In this document: in pieces, positions 1 through 5,261 of the stretch | How the letters are laid out: every line of letters starts with the position of its first letter | How positions within the stretch are numbered: the stretch's first letter is position 1 | Program-made: the position numbers and the translations under genes | The notes under the pieces: generated by a model | Database searches by the model: none | What the model was told of the DNA's origin: nothing | Seen by the model: only the letters and a program-made list of their open reading frames with translations | From: Cyanobacteria bacterium UBA9579 | Lineage (GTDB): Bacteria > Cyanobacteriota > Vampirovibrionia > Gastranaerophilales > UBA9579 | DNA length: 5,941 nt | Reading direction: 5' to 3' | Assembly (NCBI GenBank): GCA_003499585.1 | Contig: DNSU01000087.1 | Coordinates: 1 to 5,941 of the forward strand

Positions 1-2
1 AA

Positions 3-365
3 TATCAACCAATGCCATATCAAATTCCAAGTATGTATCCACCTCAACCTGCACCATATCAAATTCCAAACGTTTTTCAGAATCCTTTTAATAATCCTTC
101 CAGCAACGTATTTAATCAGTCAGATGGTGTAATGGGACAGGTCGATCAATTTATAACCGATGTAAATACCGGAACTTTCCAAAATATGGTAAATATTGAT
201 CCAAATGCAGGAAAAAATCCGCAAAATTTAAAAGATCCTGCTGCAGCTAAATATTACAATAATCAGCCAATTTCACCTGAAGCTAATATCTTTAACCAAG
301 CTGATAAATTAGATGATACGGTACTAGAATTTGTTAAACAGCACGGCGGCACACCACTTATTTAG
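3..365 (+). CDS. Hypothetical Pro/Gln/Asn-rich protein, 3' end only
   Basis: I do not recognise this protein. The frame is open to the left edge, where the codons before the first ATG (position 12) read Tyr-Gln-Pro and continue the PYQ-P pattern that follows. No ribosome binding site precedes that ATG, so the true start probably lies outside the window. Residues below are counted from the ATG at 12. Residues 1-30 are low-complexity and rich in Pro, Gln, Tyr and Asn, with PYQIP occurring twice. Two related segments follow, at 31-50 and 91-110, sharing N-x-F-N-Q-x-D then V and F at matching positions, exactly 60 residues apart. There are no cysteines, membrane segments or catalytic motifs. The protein ends in TPLI and a TAG stop, followed by a strong hairpin. 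It looks like a soluble or surface-associated, partly disordered protein; function unknown. Confidence 0.65.
   Translation, partial: YQPMPYQIPSMYPPQPAPYQIPNVFQNPFNNPSSNVFNQSDGVMGQVDQFITDVNTGTFQNMVNIDPNAGKNPQNLKDPAAAKYYNNQPISPEANIFNQADKLDDTVLEFVKQHGGTPLI
15..69 (+). repeat. 16-nt direct repeat encoding PYQIP
   Basis: The 16-mer ccatatcaaattccaa occurs perfectly at 15-30 and again at 54-69, 39 nt (13 codons) apart. Both copies are read in the same frame as Pro-Tyr-Gln-Ile-Pro. The array may continue to the left of the window. Confidence 0.85.
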
Positions 366-393
366 ATTTCACAAGTAAAAACCAATGTATTAA

Positions 394-439
394 AAATAAA
401 GATAAAGGAGAATTTTAAAATTCTCCTTTATCTTTATTT
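394..439. terminator. Bidirectional terminator, perfect 46-bp palindrome
   Basis: Positions 394-416 are the exact reverse complement of 417-439, centred on TTTT|AAAA between 416 and 417. The core stem contains GATAAAGGAGAA and its complement, with A-rich and T-rich outer arms on both sides, so either strand gives a hairpin followed by a U-rich stretch. It lies 29 nt after the stop of the left-hand gene and 2 nt after the stop of the zinc-finger gene, which converge here. It is therefore best read as the shared terminator of both. Confidence 0.85.
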
Positions 440-441
440 AG

Positions 442-978
442 CTAGATCTTGAAATGTCTTATTGCTGCCCATACGGCAATTCCTATTCCTAAAACACGTT
501 TTATGCAACCTACATTGTATAAAGTCATGCTTATTATTCCTGGAATTACTGATAAATCAGTGATTAAACCTTTACTAAAAAGGATAACAGGATTATAAGC
601 CATTCCTATTAAAACTATAACACCTGCTAAAATTTGAATTTTAAGCCCAATTTTATTGCCTATCACTTTAGATATGGCTCTTGAAACACAGAAACCAACT
701 ATATAAGATACAAGCAGGCCGATTAAAAGCCCATAGCCGTTTAAAAGATTCCAAATATATCCTGCTCCAATGGCAACTATTAATCCTGCAACAGAACCCC
801 AAATATATTGTTTCAAGCTAATTTGCTCAATATGAGTAATATTTCTCTGTCCGCAGTCACGACATTTATAGCCAATATGAGCACTAACCATGCACTTAGG
901 GCAAATAGGCCTGCCGCAAGATGCACAGCTAAGACCTGTTGGCGTATTATGAATATAGCATTTTCTCTCTTCTGTCAT
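442..978 (-). CDS. B-box-type zinc-finger integral membrane protein
   Basis: This 178-residue protein has an N-terminal zinc-binding module followed by hydrophobic segments. The module carries C7, H10, C18, C21, C26, C29, H34, C39 and C42, the spacing of a B-box-like finger as found at the N-terminus of some bacterial rhomboid and other membrane proteins. Hydrophobic stretches at about 58-79, 82-98, 112-134 and 142-173 suggest four or five transmembrane helices. I see no rhomboid GxSG serine or catalytic histidine, so this is not an active rhomboid. The finger should bind zinc and probably sits in the cytoplasm; its partner is unknown. The ATG at 978 is the first possible start, because an in-frame TAA lies two codons upstream. 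A GGAG is present but 17 nt away, so initiation may be weak or SD-independent. The gene has its own promoter and ends 2 nt before the palindromic terminator. Confidence 0.85.
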   Translation of the reverse strand: MTEERKCYIHNTPTGLSCASCGRPICPKCMVSAHIGYKCRDCGQRNITHIEQISLKQYIWGSVAGLIVAIGAGYIWNLLNGYGLLIGLLVSYIVGFCVSRAISKVIGNKIGLKIQILAGVIVLIGMAYNPVILFSKGLITDLSVIPGIISMTLYNVGCIKRVLGIGIAVWAAIRHFKI

Positions 979-1012
979 AATTTATCGTATAATAGCTCCT
1001 AATAACAGTACT

Positions 1013-1041
1013 ATTATACTATTAAAATCACCTCTTGTTAA
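1013..1041 (-). promoter_or_regulatory. Sigma70-type promoter of the zinc-finger gene
   Basis: Read on the minus strand, TTAACA (1041-1036, 5/6 to TTGACA) is followed after exactly 17 nt by a perfect TATAAT (1018-1013). Transcription would begin near 1006, giving a leader of about 28 nt before the ATG at 978. The promoter sits just after the stop codon of the upstream peptidase gene, so the zinc-finger gene can be expressed independently of it. Confidence 0.7.
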
Positions 1042-1043
1042 AT

Positions 1044-1060
1044 TAGCTTTAATCAAGCTA
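1044..1060 (-). terminator. Weak hairpin at the end of the peptidase gene
   Basis: TAGCTT and AAGCTA form a 6-bp stem around a 5-nt loop that includes the TGA stop at 1055-1053. On the minus strand it is followed by only ATTT. The stem is short and the tail poor, so it is at most an inefficient terminator and read-through into the zinc-finger gene is plausible. Confidence 0.25.
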
Positions 1061-2816
1061 TATTTTTCATTTTGCCCATAACATCAAGCTGTTTATATGT
1101 TTTAGTGCAGTACTCAATAAAATCATGAAGTTCAGGATCTTTGCGTTTTAAATTAGCTTTAGTACTAAAACAATAATAGTAGTCACCATTGATACTCATT
1201 GTTGATTGAGGAGCATAAGTAGTTACATAAGCCTGATAACCCTGTGCAAAATATTCTGCATAGTTCTGTGCAGCATAATTATCAAGTAATCTATTCTCTT
1301 TTTTTGCATTATTATATAAGTCTTTTAGCTTACTTACATCCTTTGCGCTCATCACATTACCAAGAAAAGCATGATTAAATTCGTGAGCTGCACCATTGAC
1401 AGGTTCATCAAAAACCCATTTGCTCAAAGTTATGCTTTTACCGGCACTTACCCCGTCAACCGAATCCCAGAATCTTCCATCTGGAGTGCGTACTCCCGCT
1501 AATCTGTTATCAGATGCAGTTACTGTATCATTATCTATAATTTTAAATTTAGCACCCTTATTAACCAGTTTTTTCAGAGCAGAAATAAATGGCAATAATG
1601 CCTGATCGACTTTACTCTTTTGCTTTATGTTCAAGTTATCTACGCCCTGAATATATTTGCCTCTATCTTTTTTATATTCTTCACGTTCCTGAGGGGAAGG
1701 AATCGCTCGAGTAATGAAATTATCTCTTATATACCCTTTGCCCTGAACTTTTTCATATAAAATGACAGCACTGTCTTTTAATGGAGAATCTGATTCACTA
1801 ATTTTCTTCATTATTTCTCTTACTTCTTTGGGATGCTTTTTTACATACAAAGCTAATGAAGAAAGTGCAACTTCTTTTAATTCTAAATCTTTTTTGAGAT
1901 CTTCCTGATTTAATCCCTGAGGCTCTCCATTAATTATATCGATTAGCGATTTGAAGTTTTCCTCAGTGTGTATCCTTCCTGCACCCCAGACTGCTGTCAC
2001 CTTTAATGAGTGCGCAGTGTTTTTATCTTTTAAAACTTCAGGAATAATATCTTTTAGACTTGGGCTTTTGACCCCTATCAAATTAGTTAAGGCTAATTTT
2101 CTTTTATTAAGCTCTGTTTCAGACTTCCACTGTCCTAAAGACTTATTTTGAAGCTGATTTTGAATATATTTGTTCTCTTTATCCCCTTTAAGAATTCTAA
2201 AAGCATGCTCTCTATGAGTTTCAGAATCGCTATTATTAACTACATCTAGTAACAAATCACCAACTTGCTTCTTAAGTTCAGGGTTAAGCTTTTTATATAT
2301 TGGTGCTAATGCATCAATAGTATACAGTTTCAATTCCTGACCCAACGGAGAAGCTTTCGGATCAGTCTTTATGAGCTTTTCAATAACAGGCACAATTTCT
2401 TCTGCACCTTTTTGGGGGAGTTTTAAATCAGTTAGGACCATAAAGTGAGGACAAAGACCATTTAAGGCATTTATTTGAAGCTGGGTTTTCGGATCTGCTG
2501 AACCGTACATATCAAGATTAGCACCCATTCGCATAGCACGATCAAGATATTTATCAGGTTCCGTTAACTCTTGATAAAGAATCTTGAATTCCTGTTCAAA
2601 AAGCTTTTCCTTGTTTTCAATGCTTTTTTCAAGTCTATACTGCGTAGCAAGTTGTCTTAACTGATCCAAATCAGAGTTATTTGAATGAGTAAAATTATAC
2701 GAATCTTGATCATTACCGCTATTTATCTTCACATTTCCAGTAAAAAACACATATGGTTTAAGTGGCACTTTAGTATTGCTGATTATTGGCATCAGTAATT
2801 GATTATTAACTTTCAT
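1053..2816 (-). CDS. Putative ATLF/PPEP-like zinc metallopeptidase with helical-repeat N-terminal region
   Basis: The protein is 587 residues. I chose the ATG at 2816 because AAAGGG precedes it by 5 nt; an in-frame GTG at 2837 has no ribosome binding site. Residues 1-50 are polar and probably disordered, with FFTG at 24-27 and no signal peptide or lipobox. Residues about 51-360 are Lys/Glu/Leu-rich predicted helices in repeated pairs, resembling HEAT-type solenoids. The C-terminal part has HEFNH at 478-482 (zinc ligands H478 and H482, catalytic E479), Y514, and E521 in NYAEYFA as the third ligand. Tyr lies 7 residues before Glu, as I recall for anthrax lethal factor (Y728/E735) and PPEP-1 (Y178/E185), where it helps catalysis. 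The tail after E521 also resembles that of lethal factor. Activity is inferred and the substrate unknown. It could instead be an intracellular or non-classically secreted enzyme. Confidence 0.8.
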   Translation of the reverse strand: MKVNNQLLMPIISNTKVPLKPYVFFTGNVKINSGNDQDSYNFTHSNNSDLDQLRQLATQYRLEKSIENKEKLFEQEFKILYQELTEPDKYLDRAMRMGANLDMYGSADPKTQLQINALNGLCPHFMVLTDLKLPQKGAEEIVPVIEKLIKTDPKASPLGQELKLYTIDALAPIYKKLNPELKKQVGDLLLDVVNNSDSETHREHAFRILKGDKENKYIQNQLQNKSLGQWKSETELNKRKLALTNLIGVKSPSLKDIIPEVLKDKNTAHSLKVTAVWGAGRIHTEENFKSLIDIINGEPQGLNQEDLKKDLELKEVALSSLALYVKKHPKEVREIMKKISESDSPLKDSAVILYEKVQGKGYIRDNFITRAIPSPQEREEYKKDRGKYIQGVDNLNIKQKSKVDQALLPFISALKKLVNKGAKFKIIDNDTVTASDNRLAGVRTPDGRFWDSVDGVSAGKSITLSKWVFDEPVNGAAHEFNHAFLGNVMSAKDVSKLKDLYNNAKKENRLLDNYAAQNYAEYFAQGYQAYVTTYAPQSTMSINGDYYYCFSTKANLKRKDPELHDFIEYCTKTYKQLDVMGKMKNIA

Positions 2817-2873
2817 TGCTACCCTTTCACTACACACACTATTCTTATTTGAAATTAACTCTTTAAAACTTGT

Positions 2874-2909
2874 AAAAAAGCAAAAGTGCTCTTTTTTTAG
2901 AGCACCTTT
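2874..2909 (-). terminator. Terminator-like hairpin upstream of the peptidase gene
   Basis: On the minus strand, positions 2909-2899 pair with 2892-2882 in an 11-bp stem around an A6 loop, with one G-U wobble (2906/2885). After G and C comes a run of six T (2879-2874). On the plus strand the wobble becomes an A-C mismatch and the tail is poor, so the minus direction is favoured. It lies about 58 nt before the ATG at 2816, inside a divergent intergenic region where no minus-strand gene precedes it. It could be a leader attenuator, the end of a short RNA, or a barrier against antisense transcription. Confidence 0.6.
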
Positions 2910-2977
2910 ACGATTTATTTACATACTCAAATTTTTCTTATAAGCTTACTTAGCCAAATAGAGGCTTGCTATGTTTA

Positions 2978-2990
2978 TATAGCTGCTATA
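2978..2990. promoter_or_regulatory. Short dyad upstream of the kinase gene
   Basis: TATAGC-T-GCTATA is a perfect 13-bp dyad ending 35 bp before the kinase ATG. It overlaps a possible extended -10 (TGCTATAC at 2984-2991) whose -35 candidate, TTGCTA (2966-2971), is only 15 nt away. It may be an operator or simply promoter sequence. Apart from this dyad and the hairpin at 2874-2909, the 209-nt divergent region 2817-3025 shows nothing firm. Confidence 0.25.
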
Positions 2991-3025
2991 CCCTATTTAA
3001 GACAGACTTATATAAAGTAAAAACT

Positions 3026-3496
3026 ATGCAGACAGTAATAATAATGTGTGGTTTTCCCGGTTGTGGGAAAACTACCTATGTAAAAACATATCTGAAAGAC
3101 TATGTCAGGTTCTCTCTTGATGATCTGGCCGGCATGCTGACGCAGACATTTGATTTAAGATATTCCAGAATCTATGACAAGCTTGAAAATCTTATTATAA
3201 GAGAGTTAATTTCAAGAAAATATAATACAGTAATAGATAAAACCTTTCTGACAAAAAAGTCCAGGAAGAGTATCTTAAATAGAGTCAATTCTTATGCACA
3301 AAATGCTGGATTGCCAGATCCGTTTATGAAATTAATTGTAATAGAAACTCCTACGGATATTTGCATAGAGCGAAATAAAGCATTAAAAAAAGTCCCTCCC
3401 GGAATTCATGCCATGATGATCAGGAGTTTTGAAGATCCTGCAATAGATGAAGGATGGGATGAGATTGTAAGAATAAAAGGTTATAATCCCGATTAA
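3026..3496 (+). CDS. P-loop kinase of the T4 polynucleotide-kinase type (AAA_33-like)
   Basis: This 156-residue protein fits a single-domain phosphotransferase. Walker A is GFPGCGKTT at 9-17 after a short beta strand (TVIIMC). FSLDD at 29-33 matches the S-x-D-D acceptor-side motif of the family, and IDKTFLTKKSR at 70-80 corresponds to the usual D-x-T-x-L-T-x-x-x-R segment. ERN at 115-117 with nearby Lys residues is the probable lid, and VPPG at 123-126 followed by F-E-D-P and E-G-W-D-E-I at 135-147 is the typical C-terminal signature. Relatives phosphorylate nucleic-acid ends or small molecules using ATP; the substrate cannot be told here. The ATG at 3026 is preferred: an upstream TTG (2966) would add 20 residues that look non-coding. 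Its ribosome binding site is weak. It is probably the first gene of an operon with the dehydrogenase 11 nt downstream. Confidence 0.85.
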   Translation: MQTVIIMCGFPGCGKTTYVKTYLKDYVRFSLDDLAGMLTQTFDLRYSRIYDKLENLIIRELISRKYNTVIDKTFLTKKSRKSILNRVNSYAQNAGLPDPFMKLIVIETPTDICIERNKALKKVPPGIHAMMIRSFEDPAIDEGWDEIVRIKGYNPD

Positions 3497-3500
3497 GGAG
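3495..3500 (+). promoter_or_regulatory. Ribosome binding site of the dehydrogenase gene
   Basis: AAGGAG overlaps the last two bases of the kinase stop codon and lies 7 nt before the ATG at 3508. This is the strongest ribosome binding site in the window. Its overlap with the stop suggests translational coupling with the kinase. Confidence 0.8.
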
Positions 3501-3507
3501 ATATAAA

Positions 3508-4269
3508 ATGACATTAGAGAACAAAGTGGCTATAGTTACAGGTGGTGGACAGGGTATAGGAAAAGCCATTGCTAAAAGATTTCTGGAAGATGGTCTAAAA
3601 GTCGTGATTGCAGAGATTGATGATGAAGCAGGTAATGAAACCTCGCAGGAATTTGCTTCTCTTGGTAATATTAAGTTTATCCAGACTGATGTTGCAGATG
3701 AAAACTCTGTTAAAAATATGATAAATAAAACTGCTCAGGAGCTTGGGCGTATTGATATCCTGATAAATAATGCAGGAGTATTCTGTTGTAAACCAATAGA
3801 GGCATTAAGTCTTGATGAGTGGAATAAAGTTATTTCAATTAACCTTACAGGAGCCTTTTTATGTGCAAAATATTGCGCTCCACACTTAAAACATAGTAAA
3901 GGCACAATTATAAATATCTCTTCTACAAAAGCATTTATGTCTGAACCTGATACCGCAGCTTACTCTGCATCTAAAGGCGGTATTTATTCACTGACACATG
4001 CTCTTGCAATAAATCTTGGACCCGATATCAGAGTGAACTGTATAAGTCCCGGCTGGATTGAAGTTAGTGAATGGAAGAAAAAATCAGTAAAACATAAACC
4101 TGAACTTACAGAAATAGACCATAAACAACACCCAACAGGCAGAGTTGGGACACCTGAAGATATTTCATCAATGGCTGCATATCTGGTATCAGATCAGGCA
4201 TCTTTTATCACGGGCTCTAACTTCATCATAGATGGTGGTATGACTAAAAAGATGATATATGCCGACTAA
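3508..4269 (+). CDS. Short-chain dehydrogenase/reductase (SDR, classical)
   Basis: At 253 residues this has the usual length of a classical SDR and a complete motif set. The dinucleotide-binding motif TGGGQGIG is at 11-18. The acidic E36 at the end of the second strand favours NAD(H) over NADP(H). D61-V62 contacts adenine, NNAG is at 87-90, and N112, S139, Y152 and K156 form the catalytic tetrad (SST, then YSASK). SPGWIE at 180-185 follows, and the C-terminus has ITGSNFIIDGG. The enzyme should be soluble, probably tetrameric, and oxidise a hydroxyl or reduce a carbonyl. Such proteins are often labelled glucose 1-dehydrogenase or 3-oxoacyl-ACP reductase, but substrate cannot be read from sequence, so no symbol is given. 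It follows the kinase by 11 nt with a strong ribosome binding site. Its TAA overlaps the stop of the convergent phosphatase gene, and no terminator is visible. Confidence 0.93.
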   Translation: MTLENKVAIVTGGGQGIGKAIAKRFLEDGLKVVIAEIDDEAGNETSQEFASLGNIKFIQTDVADENSVKNMINKTAQELGRIDILINNAGVFCCKPIEALSLDEWNKVISINLTGAFLCAKYCAPHLKHSKGTIINISSTKAFMSEPDTAAYSASKGGIYSLTHALAINLGPDIRVNCISPGWIEVSEWKKKSVKHKPELTEIDHKQHPTGRVGTPEDISSMAAYLVSDQASFITGSNFIIDGGMTKKMIYAD

Positions 4270-4892
4270 TTTGAAGATATGTCTTTACGTAATAACTGAA
4301 TATACTCTGATAAAAATTCTTTTTGTCTTGGGAAAATGAATGAATGGTAACCTTTATTCTTCATTTCTTTATAAGTTCGATCAAAGCCCCATCCGTACTT
4401 ATTTACTCTATATAAAGCAGTCATAATACCTGTGCGGTCTTTGCCCTGTGCGCAATGAATATATACAGGCAGATTATCAGGATTATTAACTATTTTAAGG
4501 AAATAATCTATTTGTTGCTGTGTAGGAGGATTTCTTGGAGCCATTGGAATGTTTACGTAATTTACTCCAAAAACTCTGGCAGTATACTTTTGTCTTATAA
4601 AATCCAATCTGCTCAATAAAGTAGGCTTTCTTAGATTAACTATTGTTTTTATACCAAGCGAAGCAAGGGTTTTAATGTCATAATTATCAGGCTGTGAACC
4701 CCTGTAAAAATAATCATCAACTCTCGCAAAATTATCTATATCTATCGGAGTCACGCTTAAATGAGCTGTACTAATTTTATACACATCGCCATTTTGCTGA
4801 GTAGAAGTATTAGCTTCTACGTTAACGGGATTTGTAATAACAGCAAAAACTGCAATTAAAAATAATATAAAAATTCTGTTTAGAATTATCAT
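4266..4892 (-). CDS. Exported tyrosine/dual-specificity phosphatase
   Basis: The 208-residue precursor starts with a typical signal peptide: N5-R6, a hydrophobic core at about 7-20, and a likely cleavage site V-E-A|N after residue 27. The mature part opens with FYRGSQP (62-68) and LGIKTIVNLR (79-88), signatures of Siw14/PFA-DSP-like phosphatases. The active-site loop is HCAQGKDRTG at 146-155, with nucleophile C147 and R153 in the CX5R motif. The K-D inside the loop also occurs in the lipid- and protein-directed phosphatase MptpB of Mycobacterium. I cannot identify a general-acid Asp in the usual loop (about 115-127). The enzyme should act in the periplasm or outside the cell on phosphotyrosine, inositol phosphates or a similar substrate; which is unknown. 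The ATG at 4892 is preceded by AAGGA 11 nt upstream. The gene has its own promoter and converges on the dehydrogenase with overlapping stops. Confidence 0.9.
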   Translation of the reverse strand: MIILNRIFILFLIAVFAVITNPVNVEANTSTQQNGDVYKISTAHLSVTPIDIDNFARVDDYFYRGSQPDNYDIKTLASLGIKTIVNLRKPTLLSRLDFIRQKYTARVFGVNYVNIPMAPRNPPTQQQIDYFLKIVNNPDNLPVYIHCAQGKDRTGIMTALYRVNKYGWGFDRTYKEMKNKGYHSFIFPRQKEFLSEYIQLLRKDISSN

Positions 4893-4937
4893 TATTAAAG
4901 CAATCCTTCTAGAGAGTGACTAATAGTAGAATAACCC

Positions 4938-4955
4938 TAAAAAAACAAAAGTGCT
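4938..4955 (-). promoter_or_regulatory. Leader motif shared with the peptidase gene
   Basis: On the minus strand this reads AGCACTTTTG, seven T, A. It matches 17 of 18 positions of 2890-2873, which lies upstream of the peptidase gene. Here it begins about 8 nt after the predicted transcription start and ends 45 nt before the phosphatase ATG. Unlike the first copy it has no complementary arm for a hairpin. Function is unknown and chance similarity of T-rich leaders is possible. Confidence 0.3.
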
Positions 4956-4969
4956 AATTTATACAGAAT

Positions 4970-4998
4970 ATCTTAATAAAATTTATCAAAATTGACAA
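4970..4998 (-). promoter_or_regulatory. Probable promoter of the phosphatase gene
   Basis: Minus-strand TTGTCA (4998-4993, 5/6 to consensus) is followed after exactly 17 nt by TAAGAT (4975-4970, 4/6). Transcription would start near 4963, giving a leader of about 70 nt that contains the T-tract motif at 4938-4955. A plus-strand TTGACA (4992-4997) overlaps the same spot but has no good -10 partner. Confidence 0.5.
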
Positions 4999-4999
4999 A

Positions 5000-5020
5000 G
5001 GCATATATAGATAATATGCC
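5000..5020. promoter_or_regulatory. 7-bp-arm dyad next to the phosphatase -35 box
   Basis: GGCATAT and ATATGCC flank a 7-nt AT-rich spacer as a perfect dyad, one base upstream of the TTGTCA -35 element. Position and symmetry fit a binding site for a dimeric activator. It could equally be a weak minus-strand hairpin, but the following sequence is not T-rich enough for a convincing terminator. Confidence 0.35.
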
Positions 5021-5085
5021 AAGTAAATAAAACAGGAGGTTGCAGTTTCGACAGCATTATTCTCTTTTTCGTTCTCTGAAATTTT

Positions 5086-5218
5086 CCCTGATAACAGGGT
5101 ATTTACAGGGAAATTTGTAAAAATTTCGATTTTGTATAGATTTTTTATGCCGTTATTACAGGGATTTTGCCCTAAATTCCCTAAAAAATTATCAGGGAAT
5201 TATTTTTGAATAACAGGG
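5086..5218. repeat. Cluster of CAGGG/CCCTG repeats forming consecutive hairpins
   Basis: CAGGG occurs at 5095, 5106, 5159, 5193 and 5214, mostly followed by an A/T-rich tail starting GAA or GA. CCCTG occurs at 5086 and CCCT at 5170 and 5179. They pair into small stems: CCCTG/CAGGG at 5086-5099 (4-nt loop), GAAATTT/AAATTTC at 5110-5127, AGGG/CCCT at 5160-5173, and an 8-bp AATTCCCT/AGGGAATT at 5175-5201. Spacing is irregular, so this is not a CRISPR array. It may be an extragenic repeat element or a structured RNA. Confidence 0.7.
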
Positions 5219-5233
5219 AAATTTTTTGAATAA
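5193..5233 (+). repeat. Two tandem copies of a 20-21-nt unit
   Basis: Unit one (5193-5213) and unit two (5214-5233) both run from CAGGGAA through a T-run to TTGAATAA. They differ by one T/A exchange and one base of length. They lie back to back inside the CAGGG cluster, which suggests local duplication. Confidence 0.75.
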
Positions 5234-5261
5234 TTCATGAAAATCTTAAAAAATACTCATT

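Noticed and set aside
808..1002. Plus-strand open frame of 64 codons
   Set aside because: It lies antisense to the start of the zinc-finger gene, whose Cys/His pattern is clearly the real coding sequence, and it has no ribosome binding site or recognisable protein.
1396..1605. Plus-strand open frame of 69 codons
   Set aside because: It is antisense to the conserved zinc-peptidase region, so it is a shadow of that gene.
1951..2151. Plus-strand open frame of 66 codons
   Set aside because: It is antisense to the helical region of the peptidase gene, with composition typical of a shadow frame.
2817..2837. GTG start adding seven residues to the peptidase
   Set aside because: No ribosome binding site precedes the GTG, while AAAGGG sits 5 nt before the ATG at 2816, and the extra residues look unrelated to the usual N-terminus.
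2966..3025. TTG start adding twenty residues to the kinase
   Set aside because: The added sequence has no similarity to the family, has no ribosome binding site, and would overlap the likely promoter region and dyad.
5034..5120. Possible small gene after AGGAGG at 5034-5039
   Set aside because: The only start, TTG, follows the AGGAGG with no spacing, and the 26-codon frame runs through the CAGGG hairpins; it reads as non-coding.
5030..5130. Resemblance of GTTTCGACAGC (5045-5055 region) to the 5' end of tmRNA
   Set aside because: There is no matching alanine-tRNA-like 3' end, no tag reading frame and no G-U acceptor pair in the following sequence.
5086..5233. CRISPR array
   Set aside because: The repeats are only 5-20 nt with irregular spacing and degenerate tails, unlike CRISPR repeats and spacers, and no cas gene is nearby.
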